From VXNE01 sp965205735 (lineage in GTDB: Bacteria > Pseudomonadota > Gammaproteobacteria > Pseudomonadales > Azotimanducaceae), in contig OZ242179.1 of assembly GCA_965205735.1 (NCBI GenBank), positions 62,001 through 126,000 of the forward strand: a DNA stretch of 64,000 nucleotides, written 5' to 3'. Shown here piece by piece: positions 1 through 8,546 of the stretch. Below the pieces are notes generated by a model that made no database searches, was not told where the DNA came from, and saw only the letters and a program-made list of their open reading frames with translations. The position numbers were made by a program, and so were the translations under genes. Every line of letters starts with the position of its first letter. Position 1 is the first letter of the stretch.

Positions 1-192
1 CCGCACGGCGTCCATCACATTCTTCTCGGTCGAGAACGTGTTGTCGCCCGCCGGAGATTTGCCGATACGAACGATGAGTCCTGAGCTGGACTCGAGGACG
101 TCGGTACGGAACCCTCCGGCCAGATACCGGAATGGCCCTGCCACACCACGGGACTCGAGCCATTCCGCTTGGCCCGTGTTTAGCCCCGACAC
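1..192 (-). CDS. Phosphotransferase-like protein, N-terminal part (runs off window)
   Basis: An open frame of 64 codons runs off the left edge. Its N-terminus alternates strands and helices in a pattern like the N-lobe of aminoglycoside phosphotransferase/choline kinase-like proteins: a glycine-rich stretch (LAGGF), then a strand ending in VRIGK whose lysine could bind ATP, then a glutamate-containing helix (TEKNVMDAVR). The suggested start is GTG at 192 with GGGGA about 8 bases upstream; two in-frame stops lie a little further up. Only the first part is visible, so the family call rests on fold pattern and not on the catalytic loop. Confidence 0.42.
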   Translation of the reverse strand, partial: MSGLNTGQAEWLESRGVAGPFRYLAGGFRTDVLESSSGLIVRIGKSPAGDNTFSTEKNVMDAVR

Positions 193-318
193 CTCAGTGG
201 TCCCCCGAAACTCCCAGGTTCAGCGTCCTCACGAGCAATCTCCCGCCCCGAGGACGGGGTTCATAATTGATGCCTCCGAACCTGTCGAGCTCGACCAACA
301 TACGGACGGCGGCCTTGC

Positions 319-939
319 TCATCGCGCAGACGAAGCATTGCTATCGGACATGGTAATCAGCGCCGACAACGCGGCAAAGTCCTTCACGCCACCGCGCTCG
401 TGACAGCCCGTTCCGAAGCACGCAGAAGGTATGCCCATCGATCGCGCAACGCTGACGTTGCGCGCCCGGTCGTCAACGAAGAGCTCCGGGGCGCCCCCAA
501 TGCGGTCAAGGAGGCAATGGTAAGCCTGCTCCGATGGTTTGCGGCAACCGATGTCGCCGCTGATCACGAAGTCCGCGAAGAGACCATCAAGCGCGAAGCG
601 CTCGCGGAGCTTGACCGACCACCGCGATATGTCGTTCGACAAGCACCACACGTCGATACCGGAACTGCGCGCAACCTCAAGGAAGGCGAGCAAACCCTCG
701 CTCAGGTCGTGTCCAGCGAGATAGTCGTCCTCGACGCTCGGATCCAGGTCGAGCGCGCGCCAGAAAGCATCAGCGTCGCGATGACCCAGACTGGCCTTCT
801 CGTAGAGCGCGGCCACATCGTTGGCGCCGACCCAGGACCCGTGTCGCTCAACGAAGGGAACGAGCAACTCCGCAACATCGTCTCGGGCGCGGTAAATCAC
901 CCCCATCGCATCGAGCACGATGACTCTAGCGCTCGCCAT
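319..939 (-). CDS. HAD-superfamily hydrolase
   Basis: A 206-residue cytosolic HAD-type protein. Motif I is VLDAMGVIY near residue 9, motif II is CLSND near residue 98, the motif III lysine sits in CRKPSEQAY and motif IV is FVDDRARN. A helical cap lies between motifs I and II, as in HAD subfamily IA. The usual second aspartate of motif I (DxD) is a methionine here, so normal general-acid phosphatase chemistry is doubtful, although some HAD families do carry DxM. A GTG at 942 directly precedes the ATG at 939; AAGGA lies 9-12 bases upstream and could serve either. Substrate unknown. Confidence 0.85.
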   Translation of the reverse strand: MASARVIVLDAMGVIYRARDDVAELLVPFVERHGSWVGANDVAALYEKASLGHRDADAFWRALDLDPSVEDDYLAGHDLSEGLLAFLEVARSSGIDVWCLSNDISRWSVKLRERFALDGLFADFVISGDIGCRKPSEQAYHCLLDRIGGAPELFVDDRARNVSVARSMGIPSACFGTGCHERGGVKDFAALSALITMSDSNASSAR

Positions 940-1108
940 CACACATACTCGTCCTTACGAAAGAACATGCCGTACTTCATCCGTTCGACCTTTAGCGTTT
1001 CCTTGGCGCCGACATGCAAACGGGGGCGCCCTAGCAGAACCGGCGGCGGTCTGTTGCTGGCAAAGTGGCGCCTGAACCGCGCGGCGAGTCGATATCGGGA
1101 GGAACGTG

Positions 1109-1723
1109 ATGCTGACTGGAAGCTGTCTGTGCGGAGATATCGCATTCGAAATCGATGGGCCGGTGGACACGGTGGGCCACTGCCACTGCTCCATGTGCCG
1201 CAAGTTTCACGGCAGTGCGTTCGCCACCTTCGGTACCGCGTCGGCGGACGACTTCCGATGGGTGAGGGGCGCGGAGCAGGTCAGAACATACCAATCGTCA
1301 GCCCAGGGCTACCGGTCCTTCTGTCCCCGGTGCGGCTCCGCCGTGCCGATGAACGGCGAAGGCCAGTCGTTCGCGCTCGTGCCCATGGGCAATGTCGCCG
1401 AAGACCCCGTCACGCGCCCGCGCCTCCATTTCTTCACCGGTTCCATGGCGCTCTGGCACACCATCGTCGACGATCTGCCACAACATGAAGCGTATCCGGC
1501 GGAATTTGGGCCGGACGCCATTGCGGTGGACCGTCCCGCACGCGAGCCGAAAACGCCGGGCGCCATCGGAGGAAGCTGCCTTTGCGGCGGGGTCGCATTC
1601 GAATTCGACGACCCGCCGGTGCGGATGTACAACTGCCACTGCTCGCGATGCCGGCGCGCCGTAAGCGCGGCATATCAGACCGTTCTACGCGCGCGCCGGC
1701 TGCCTCGACAGCGATCCGGGTGA
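1109..1723 (+). CDS. GFA/CENP-V family zinc protein with broken second domain
   Basis: Residues 1-130 form a complete GFA (glutathione-dependent formaldehyde-activating enzyme-like) domain with the zinc cysteines GSCLCG, CHCSMC and FCPRCGS. From about residue 155 a second GFA domain begins (GGSCLCGG, CHCSRCRR), then the frame drifts into an arginine-rich tail and stops at 1723. A different frame at 1683-1799 resumes with a segment (AGCLDSDPG...SLESWP) matching the end of a GFA domain. About 55 residues including the second CxxC are therefore missing, together with a frame change. GGGAGG upstream supports ATG 1109 (GTG 1106 adjacent). The first domain may still fold; its substrate is unknown. 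Confidence 0.8.
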   Translation: MLTGSCLCGDIAFEIDGPVDTVGHCHCSMCRKFHGSAFATFGTASADDFRWVRGAEQVRTYQSSAQGYRSFCPRCGSAVPMNGEGQSFALVPMGNVAEDPVTRPRLHFFTGSMALWHTIVDDLPQHEAYPAEFGPDAIAVDRPAREPKTPGAIGGSCLCGGVAFEFDDPPVRMYNCHCSRCRRAVSAAYQTVLRARRLPRQRSG

Positions 1724-1800
1724 GAAACCGAGCGACAACATCTTCACCGATTCGCGCGCAGCGTGGACCGTTGTGGATGAAAGCCTCGAGAGTTGGCCGG

Positions 1801-2134
1801 AAGCCCCAAGCTGGAATCGCCCACCAACGAGTCCTGCGTAGTCTGCTGGGCCGGGCAATGGCCTAGAGATATTCGAGGGCCCACTTGGGCACTGCTGAGC
1901 GAGTTCGAGGAGCGGAGGATTTAAGAGGACCCTTCGGTTCGATCAAGTCGCCGCCAGGCGGCGAATGATCCCTCCGTCTCCCGCATGGCCGTCGTGATGT
2001 GATCCCTCCGTCTAGCGTCGGCAGATGCAAGTGAGCCGATCTCCTAATCCTTTGCTGGCGCCTCTCCCAAGACGAATCTGGACCACCCGGCCCGGCGACG
2101 ATGCTCGAGTGGTCGCGTCTGTAGTACTTTGCCA
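1801..2134 (+). other. Gap without a supported gene
   Basis: After the residual GFA frame fades near 1800, I see no frame with convincing protein character on either strand, no tRNA and no clear hairpin terminator before the next gene. Confidence 0.5.
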
Positions 2135-2851
2135 ATGCGTATAGAGACGACGCAAGGTGCGGAGATTCGAAGTCTTGACGACTGGAAGAAGCTCTACGAT
2201 AGCCAATCCCACCAGTGGAAGGAGCACCGCAGCGCGTACTCGGTAGCGGACTTCATGCTCAACAGAAATGGCGCCGACCGACTTCGCGCTCGAGTTTCTA
2301 ACGTGCTGCAAGAAGAAATCACTTTCGACCGAGCGATTCCGGAATACGAGATACGGTTTGACGAGTATGGGAAGGGTCGTGTTCACGACCTGGCGGTCTT
2401 TGGTCGCGTCAGCTCGGGTAAGAGCCTGTTCGTTGGGGTCGAGGCCAAAGTGGATGAGACCTTCGGACCGTCGGTGCACGACGCGTATCTTGCAGCTCGA
2501 GCACGAAAGATAGTCGGGAAAGCCACCAACTTGCCAGAGAGGATAGAAGAGCTTCTCGGGCTGCATTTTTCATCGCCCGACGTTTCAATGTTCGATATTC
2601 GTTATCAACTCCTCTATGCGACAGCCGGGACCCTGGCAGCAAATGCGGACGTTTCGATCTTGTACGTTGTGGTTTTCAGAACGCCTCTCTTCGACAAGAC
2701 AATCGGAACAGAAAACTATCGGGACTATCTTGATTTCGTAAACAAGATCGGCGGCCATCCGATAGGAGTCCAGGACAAGCTGGCGCTTGGTCATGAGGTC
2801 AAGCTGGGTGGCCGGACACTGCATTGTCTACATGAGTATTTGGACCTGTAG
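2135..2851 (+). CDS. PD-(D/E)XK nuclease-like hypothetical protein
   Basis: A soluble protein of 238 residues (ATG 2135; a TTG two codons upstream is possible). The core has a PD-(D/E)XK-like layout: a strand with aspartate (VHDLAVFG, near residue 90), a spacer, then a strand holding E-x-K (LFVGVEAKVDETFG, near residue 107). This resembles uncharacterised nuclease-fold proteins found singly in many bacterial genomes. It has no signal peptide or membrane segment. Its GC content looks lower than that of its neighbours, which could mean horizontal gain. No restriction or methylase partner is adjacent, so a defence role is only a possibility. Confidence 0.7.
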   Translation: MRIETTQGAEIRSLDDWKKLYDSQSHQWKEHRSAYSVADFMLNRNGADRLRARVSNVLQEEITFDRAIPEYEIRFDEYGKGRVHDLAVFGRVSSGKSLFVGVEAKVDETFGPSVHDAYLAARARKIVGKATNLPERIEELLGLHFSSPDVSMFDIRYQLLYATAGTLAANADVSILYVVVFRTPLFDKTIGTENYRDYLDFVNKIGGHPIGVQDKLALGHEVKLGGRTLHCLHEYLDL

Positions 2852-2939
2852 ATCAAAGGTCGGGTCGTTCGAAATCGCCTAGGCTGGCCCTGCCAATTGA
2901 CGTAAGGTGCCGACGTATGCGGTCAGAACCCTGAACCCA

Positions 2940-3959
2940 ATGCTCAAGCGCCGCAAGGCATTTCAGAAAGCCGCGTCAATACTGCTCGCCGGCCTGGCTG
3001 CCTACCCACTTCCCCTCACGGCCACCGAACCCGCCGTCGAGTCCCACCTCGACTTCCGCCACGGCCTCTCCCAGATACCCAACTACAACCTCAAATACCC
3101 CGCCGATTTCCCCCACTTCGACTACGTCAACCCGGATGCGCCCAAGGGCGGCACGCTGGTGCTGTCGTCGATGATCGGCTTCGACACGGTTTCGCCGATG
3201 TACAAGCCGGAAGGGTTCTACCGTGCGTACGATCACCTGATCGAGCCCGCGGGCGACGAACCCTCGGGTTACTACACGAGTCTCGCCGAATCCGTCGCCA
3301 TCAGCGCTGATCGGCGGAGCATCGTCTTCCGGCTGCGTCCCGAGGCGCGGTGGCACGACGGCACGCCGATTACCGCGACCGACGTCAAGTTCTCTTTCGA
3401 GACCTTTCGCACGGACATCATGGCCTCGGGCTGGAAAACCGTGCTGGACTGGATCGCTGCGGTGGAGGTCGTGAACGCGTCGGAGGTTGTCGTTCAGGCC
3501 GACATCCGCATGATCGACAGCACCGGCTTCACCAACCGCCGGCGCTACGGCGACTACGACGCCATCCTGGTGCGGGGATTCATCGAAGTGCCGCCGTCCT
3601 GGCAGCTACGGCGCTACTTTCATTCCTCTTCCACCGAATACTGGAATAGCTCGGGCATCGACCATCCCGCGGTCGATTTCCTGGTCGACGCGGCGTTGGG
3701 GGCAAACAATCTCGAGTCGTTCGTGGCCGCGTGCCGGGCGCTCGACCGCGTGCTGCTGTGGAACTACTATCAGATCCCGCTGGATGCGCTCGAGGACACC
3801 CGTATCGTTTACTGGAACAAGTTCGGGCGCCCGGAACTGCCCGACGAGATGTATGTGGCGCCGTTCCCGGACGGATGGTGGTTCGATGAAGAGAAAGCGG
3901 CCCGCATCGGGGATGCGCGCAGTTCCTCGGGCTCGCCCTCATCGGCGCGGGCTTACTGA
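2940..3959 (+). pseudogene. YejA-type peptide ABC transporter binding protein, internally deleted
   Basis: The frame begins with a signal peptide (MLKRRKAFQKAASILLAGLA...) and the N-terminal lobe of an SBP_bac_5 oligopeptide/microcin-type binding protein (HGLSQIPNYNLKYPADFPHF, DAPKGGTLVL, ARWHDGTPITATDVKFSF). Near residue 190 it jumps to the C-terminal part (TNRRRYGDYDAI, CRALDRVLLWNYYQIP, YWNKFGRPELP). Family members are about 600 residues; this is 339, so roughly 250 central residues are missing although the frame stays open. The last ~20 residues look random. It is unlikely to bind peptide. An upstream GTG at 2907 is an alternative start. No permease or ATPase genes are nearby. Confidence 0.8.
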
Positions 3960-3972
3960 TGCTGGAGGGTAG

Positions 3973-4749
3973 GTGAGCGTTTACCTGACCAACGCGCGGA
4001 ACTTCTCCGTTAACACCGAGAACCGCATCCACAGCGACTCGGTCGCCGCGCGATTCGGGTTCGAGGGCGCGCTGGTGCCCGGCGCCGCAGTGTTCGGGCA
4101 CATGACGCATCCGCTGGTCGATACGCTGGGGCCCGACTGGCTCGCGGGGTCGCACGTGAGCGTGCGCTTCCTGAAGCCCGCCTACGACGGCGACGCGCTG
4201 ACCGTGACACACGACGCCGCCGGCGACACGCACACCGTCCATTGCCACGCGCGCGGCATCCTGCTCGCCGAACTGCACACGCGTCCGCTCGACCCGGATG
4301 ACGGGCCCGCAAACGTCGAACCCGGTGCACCGTTCAGCCAGCGGCCCGAGATCGAGTGGGACAACGTGACCGTGGGCGAGCCGTTCCCGGCGTGGACGTG
4401 GACACCGGACGCGGTCGAAAACGCCGAGTCCGCCGCGCAGGTGGAGGACAGCCTGGCTTGCTACCGGACGGGGGTCGTGCATCCTCACGCCATCCTGAGC
4501 ACGGCCAACCGCGCCTTCACCCGGCGCTACGTGCTGCCGGCGTGGATCCACGTCGGCTCGGTGGTGCGCTTGCGGCGACTGCTGCGGGTGGGCGACGAGA
4601 TCGAGGTCCGCACCGTGCCGACGCGCAAATGGCGGCGCAAGGGGCACGAGTTCGTGGACCTCGGCATCGCCTACGTCGTCGACGGCGAGGTGGCCACGGA
4701 GATCGAACACACGTCGATCTTCAGCATCGCCAAGCACAATGACACTTAG
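3973..4749 (+). CDS. MaoC-like hotdog-fold hydratase/dehydratase
   Basis: A 258-residue protein with two hotdog halves. The first carries IHSDSVAARFGFEGALVPGAAVFGHM, the hydratase-2 style segment (a D...F..GALVPG variant of the usual D.A..G....I.HG motif), followed by SVRFLKPAYDGD. The second half (VHPHAILSTANRAFTRRYV, LPAWIHVGS) repeats the fold. A role on an acyl-CoA or acyl-ACP enoyl substrate is likely from family knowledge. The GTG start has GGAGGGTAG immediately upstream and lies 13 bases after the truncated binding-protein frame. Confidence 0.75.
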   Translation: MSVYLTNARNFSVNTENRIHSDSVAARFGFEGALVPGAAVFGHMTHPLVDTLGPDWLAGSHVSVRFLKPAYDGDALTVTHDAAGDTHTVHCHARGILLAELHTRPLDPDDGPANVEPGAPFSQRPEIEWDNVTVGEPFPAWTWTPDAVENAESAAQVEDSLACYRTGVVHPHAILSTANRAFTRRYVLPAWIHVGSVVRLRRLLRVGDEIEVRTVPTRKWRRKGHEFVDLGIAYVVDGEVATEIEHTSIFSIAKHNDT

Positions 4750-4865
4750 CGCAGACCCACGTAGGACGCTCGCGGGATGCAAGTGATCCTCGACCCCAAG
4801 CACGCGATCATGGCGCGACATCGGCACCTACCTGCGGCGGCGCATTTCCAACACTGGATCAGCGC

Positions 4866-6791
4866 ATGATCAAGTGGGTTGGGATATTTGTCGCTGGCCT
4901 CGCAATCGGTGCTGGCGCAGTGTTGCTGATAACGCGCGACGAAGTGGAAGACGAACGCCTTTCCGAGCCTCGGATCGAAGAAATATCACCTCCTATGCCG
5001 GCAACGCCTCCGAATGCAGCCCCACTCACGCGCGTTGTCTGGCTGGCGGAAATCCAGAAGTTGCCAAGCCGGTTTGATCGAATCGCCGCAATGTACGGCC
5101 TGTTGCGATCTGCGGACGTGCGAGCCGTAGAGGATCTACTCGAGGAGGCGGACGCCCTGCCGAGCGACGGCGGATCGCTGCGGTCGGTCATTTATTCGCG
5201 CTACGTTCAGCTCGCGCCCCGAGCGGCCGTTACGCGTCTTCTTGCCGAAGGGGTCGATCGTCGGGTCGAACTGATGCATGCCTTGGCCGTCTGGGCAAGC
5301 GACGATTTCGATGCGGCATTGGGGTTCGTCGATACGCTCGAACCACGGCTGCGAAGCCAGACGGCCATGTTCATCATCAGTCAGGGCGAAGGCTTGAGCG
5401 ATAGCCGCAAGGAGAAGATCGCACAACGGTTCTCGGTAGAACCCTACCTGGGGCAGATGCGGGCAAGCGCCGAGGCCAGGACGGACCCCGCGAGCGCCTG
5501 GCGGAATGCGTTGTCGATGGAGGAGGGCGAAACGCGAACGCGGGCACTGTGGGGCATCGCCTACACCTGGTTTGACGAGGACCCCGCGGCCGCGCTTTCG
5601 GCGTTGGACTCCCTCGCCGAAAGGGACACGCGGAACTCCTGGCAACAAACGCTGCTCAGGCGTTGGGTTGGAACAGACCGCGAAGCCGCGTGGGACTGGG
5701 CTCTTGGGCAGCCGCGGTCGGCGAAACGCGCGACGCTGCTCGCCCAGGTCGCGGCTGCTGTTGCCGAGGATTCCCCCTCTGAGATGCTAGAGATCGCCGA
5801 GACGCTTGATCCCGAAGAACGGCGCAGCATTGCGCAAAGGGTACTCGGCGTCTGGGCACGAACCGATCCAAGGGCGGCGCTTTCCGCCCTTGAGGAAATG
5901 GCCGATCCGCAACTCACCCAGGCGGTCCAGAATTCGCTGATCAACTCGTGGACACAATCCGACCCCCGCTCGGCGTTCGAGTGGGTTCTGACCCAACCCC
6001 CATCCTCCGGTCAATCGTCATTGCTCGCCACGACATTGGGTGCGTACGCGACCTCGGACCCCGAGAGAGCACTGGCGCTCGCAAGCAACCTCGACGGGGG
6101 ACACCGATCCAGGGCAATTGAAACCGTCATACGGCAATGGGCGCGCGAGGATCCGCTAGCCGCGGCAGCTTGGCTCGACTCCTCGCCCGACAAGACACCC
6201 GCCGCCGTTGCCGCCGTTGTTGGCGGATACACCAAGCTGGATCCTGAAGCCGCGTTCGACTGGCTGATGGACCAGTCGACCGGAGCCCAGCGCCAGTCGG
6301 CCTCGATGATCGTCCGGGCGATCGCCGCCAAGTCCCCGGAAGCGGCGAGGCGCCTGATCGACAGGATTGGGGACCGCGAAACCAGGCAGATTGCCGGATC
6401 CGAGTTGATGTTTGCATGGGTCGAGACGGACCCTCGAGCCGCGGTTCGCGCGATTGCGCGCATGGACGACGACTTGCGCCAGCATTTGTATAGCAGTGCG
6501 TTCCAAAGTTGGTCCGGTTTCGACCGCGAGGGAGCCACCGCCTTCCTTGGTCAGATCCCGGCATCCGGTCGCGATTGGGCGATCAATGGCATATTGCAGC
6601 AAGCCCTGTTTGGGGAGGACACCGCGTTTGCGGAGCGAATGTACGACCGTCTGGTCGGTGATGAGGCGCGGCGACAAGCGGCAACGATGATGTTCTTCCT
6701 TTTGAGCCGGACCGACCCGGAGCGGGCGGAGCGCTATCGCGAAATGTCCGGGCTCCAGGTCGACGAAGACGGCCGTGTCCGGATGCCCTGA
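4866..6791 (+). CDS. Membrane-anchored helical repeat protein (W-x(n)-DP-x-AA repeats)
   Basis: A 641-residue protein with one N-terminal membrane segment (residues 3-22) followed by a periplasmic domain made of about a dozen degenerate helical repeats of 30-35 residues. The repeat signature is a tryptophan, then (S/T/E)DP-x-AA, then a hydrophobic helix: for example WARTDPRAALSAL, WTQSDPRSAFEWVL, WAREDPLAAAAWLD, WVETDPRAAVRAI. The arrangement suggests an alpha-solenoid scaffold resembling TPR or HEAT repeats. No enzyme motif is visible. Function unknown; protein-protein contact at the inner membrane is an inference from the architecture. Confidence 0.8.
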   Translation: MIKWVGIFVAGLAIGAGAVLLITRDEVEDERLSEPRIEEISPPMPATPPNAAPLTRVVWLAEIQKLPSRFDRIAAMYGLLRSADVRAVEDLLEEADALPSDGGSLRSVIYSRYVQLAPRAAVTRLLAEGVDRRVELMHALAVWASDDFDAALGFVDTLEPRLRSQTAMFIISQGEGLSDSRKEKIAQRFSVEPYLGQMRASAEARTDPASAWRNALSMEEGETRTRALWGIAYTWFDEDPAAALSALDSLAERDTRNSWQQTLLRRWVGTDREAAWDWALGQPRSAKRATLLAQVAAAVAEDSPSEMLEIAETLDPEERRSIAQRVLGVWARTDPRAALSALEEMADPQLTQAVQNSLINSWTQSDPRSAFEWVLTQPPSSGQSSLLATTLGAYATSDPERALALASNLDGGHRSRAIETVIRQWAREDPLAAAAWLDSSPDKTPAAVAAVVGGYTKLDPEAAFDWLMDQSTGAQRQSASMIVRAIAAKSPEAARRLIDRIGDRETRQIAGSELMFAWVETDPRAAVRAIARMDDDLRQHLYSSAFQSWSGFDREGATAFLGQIPASGRDWAINGILQQALFGEDTAFAERMYDRLVGDEARRQAATMMFFLLSRTDPERAERYREMSGLQVDEDGRVRMP

Positions 6792-6842
6792 ACCGGCACG
6801 CCCGCATGCGCGCTGGCTTCAGCTTGGCCAGGCACGTGGTAG

Positions 6843-7247
6843 CTATGCGGCGAGCCGCTTTTGATCGCAGCGTCGCGCCGCGCGGCCCTTCATGCGGACG
6901 GACGGCCTACGCTTTAGGCGTTGCGATACCGGGTCGATCTCGATACCGACGGACTCCAGCGCCGTCAGACCGAGAATCGGCTCTATGTCGTCGTTGCCGA
7001 AACCGACGGTGGCGCCGACGATCTCGCCCATGAACTCGACTTCGGCCACGGCGATGTCGACTGTCTCCTCGCGGCCGTCCGCAAGTTCGTAAGTTCGACG
7101 GCCCCTCGGCTCCATGCCGATTTCCCGCAGAGCGCGACCGGGCACGACACAGTCGGTTGATCCGGTATCGACCAGGAACAGGCCGTCCCAGGAACGCTCG
7201 GGTTCTGCGGGATTGCGGATAGTGACTGTGACTTGCACGACGCCCAT
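6843..7247 (-). CDS. Retropepsin-like aspartic protease (clan AA)
   Basis: A 134-residue protein with the catalytic motif FLVDTGSTDCVVP near residue 30 and the closing ILGLTALESVGIEID motif near residue 95, the usual two ends of the single-lobed bacterial clan AA protease that works as a homodimer. The start at ATG 7247 is chosen because AAAGGGAG lies 5-8 bases upstream and the longer frame adds no conserved sequence. It has no signal peptide, so it should be cytosolic. It is convergent with the repeat-protein gene. Substrate unknown. Confidence 0.82.
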   Translation of the reverse strand: MGVVQVTVTIRNPAEPERSWDGLFLVDTGSTDCVVPGRALREIGMEPRGRRTYELADGREETVDIAVAEVEFMGEIVGATVGFGNDDIEPILGLTALESVGIEIDPVSQRLKRRPSVRMKGRAARRCDQKRLAA

Positions 7248-7500
7248 GGAGACTCCCTTTCCTGAAGGTGGCTGACCGGGCGAGTTGTACTCCATGCACT
7301 CCGTTCGGGCAAACGCTTACGCAAGGTCGGGTGAGTGTCTCCAACAAAGTTCGTGGCTCGACTCCTCGCCAGACAAGACAAACGGCGCTGTTTGCAAGGA
7401 AACGCGGGTGTGGTGATCTGATTTCAACCCAACGCGGTGGGTCTGTGTGGCAACATAGGCACCGAACACCAAGCAAAAGCCTTCGCGACTACAGGTAGAC

Positions 7501-8118
7501 ATGGACTCCTGCTGCAGCAATACCATCGATGTAGCCAATCTGCATGGCCGGCAGCGCCGAGTGCTGACGTGGGTGTTCGGGATCAACGTGGCGACTTTCG
7601 CGGTGATGGTCGCGGGCTCGGTGCAGAGCGGCTCCTCCGCGCTGCTGTCGGGAACGCTGGACAATCTGGGGGACGCGCTCACCTACGCGCTGAGCATCGC
7701 CGTGATCGGCGGGTCGGTCCGGGCCAAGGCTCGGGTTGCCATGGTCAAGGGATTGCTGATCTTCGGCGCCGCCCTGGCGGTCGCCGCCCAGATCGCCTGG
7801 CGGCTGACGGAGCTGGACGCTCCGGTGGCAAGCACCATGTCCGCCGTGGCCGTCCTCAACCTGGTGGCCAACGCGGTTTGCCTCAAGCTGCTAACCCCGT
7901 ACCGCAGCGGCGACGTGAACATGTCGTCGTCCTGGGAGTGTTCGCGCAACGACGTCATCGAGGGCTTCGCGGTGATCGCCGCGGCCGTGGCCGTTTGGGT
8001 CTACGCCTCTCCCTGGCCCGATCTGGTCGTGGCCGTGATCCTGCTGGCGATATTCCTGCGCTCTGCGAGCAGGGTGTTGAAGAGCGCCTACCGAGAGCTC
8101 GCGCCCGCGATGACGTAA
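7501..8118 (+). CDS. Cation diffusion facilitator-type transporter, short form
   Basis: A 205-residue membrane protein with about six transmembrane helices. Two conserved helices carry metal-site style residues: SGTLDNLGDALTYALS (aspartates near residues 60 and 64) and WECSRNDVIEGFAVI (asparagine/aspartate near residue 150), matching TM2 and TM5 of CDF exporters. The cytosolic C-terminal dimerisation domain of full CDF proteins (about 300 residues) is absent, as in short CDF homologues. The N-terminus carries a CC pair (MDSCC) that could bind metal. Likely role is divalent-metal efflux; the metal is not determined. Confidence 0.75.
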   Translation: MDSCCSNTIDVANLHGRQRRVLTWVFGINVATFAVMVAGSVQSGSSALLSGTLDNLGDALTYALSIAVIGGSVRAKARVAMVKGLLIFGAALAVAAQIAWRLTELDAPVASTMSAVAVLNLVANAVCLKLLTPYRSGDVNMSSSWECSRNDVIEGFAVIAAAVAVWVYASPWPDLVVAVILLAIFLRSASRVLKSAYRELAPAMT

Positions 8119-8283
8119 GCCGCACGCCCCCGAGTTCGAGCGGCGGGCGTCGGCGTTCGCAACGCACCGACCTCCAGATGCCCTTGCATGGAACAACACT
8201 GCCACCACTGCTGGAGGACTTGCAACGTCAGAGTTCCCTGGGCGTCACGGGCGCACTGTAATCCAGTGGGCTGAAGGCTCCTA

Positions 8284-8546
8284 GTGTCGTGTCACGCGAG
8301 TTCTGGCGCTTCAGAGTTCGCCATGCGCGTCAATGCAAGGCGTGGTCCGCAGGGAATATCGGGCATATTCGCAAGGGCCACAACGCGGCAGTGGCGTGCA
8401 TGGCGATCTCCCGAAGGGCGCGCCCCACGGGGCCCGTGGCCGCGTTGCGCCCCTTGGCAATGGAGCCGACCATTCCCGGCGGGGACGCGCCTTGCCACAG
8501 ACCCCGTGGGACGCGCTGAAGCGTCATAACTCGCGTGACACGACAC
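8284..8546. mobile_element. MITE-like element with 19-bp inverted repeats and TA target duplication
   Basis: A 263-bp non-coding element. The left end (8284-8302, GTGTCGTGTCACGCGAGTT) and the right end (8528-8546) are perfect 19-bp inverted repeats, and similarity continues imperfectly for about 15 bases further inward. Each end is flanked by TA (8282-8283 and 8547-8548), the target duplication of IS630/Tc1-mariner transposons. Nothing inside resembles a transposase, so it would need one supplied in trans. The insertion is in the TA of the yceH stop codon. Confidence 0.8.

Noticed and set aside
3580..4827. A 415-codon minus-strand frame over the MaoC gene
   Set aside because: Shadow of the plus-strand hydratase; low-complexity His/Arg/Pro composition.
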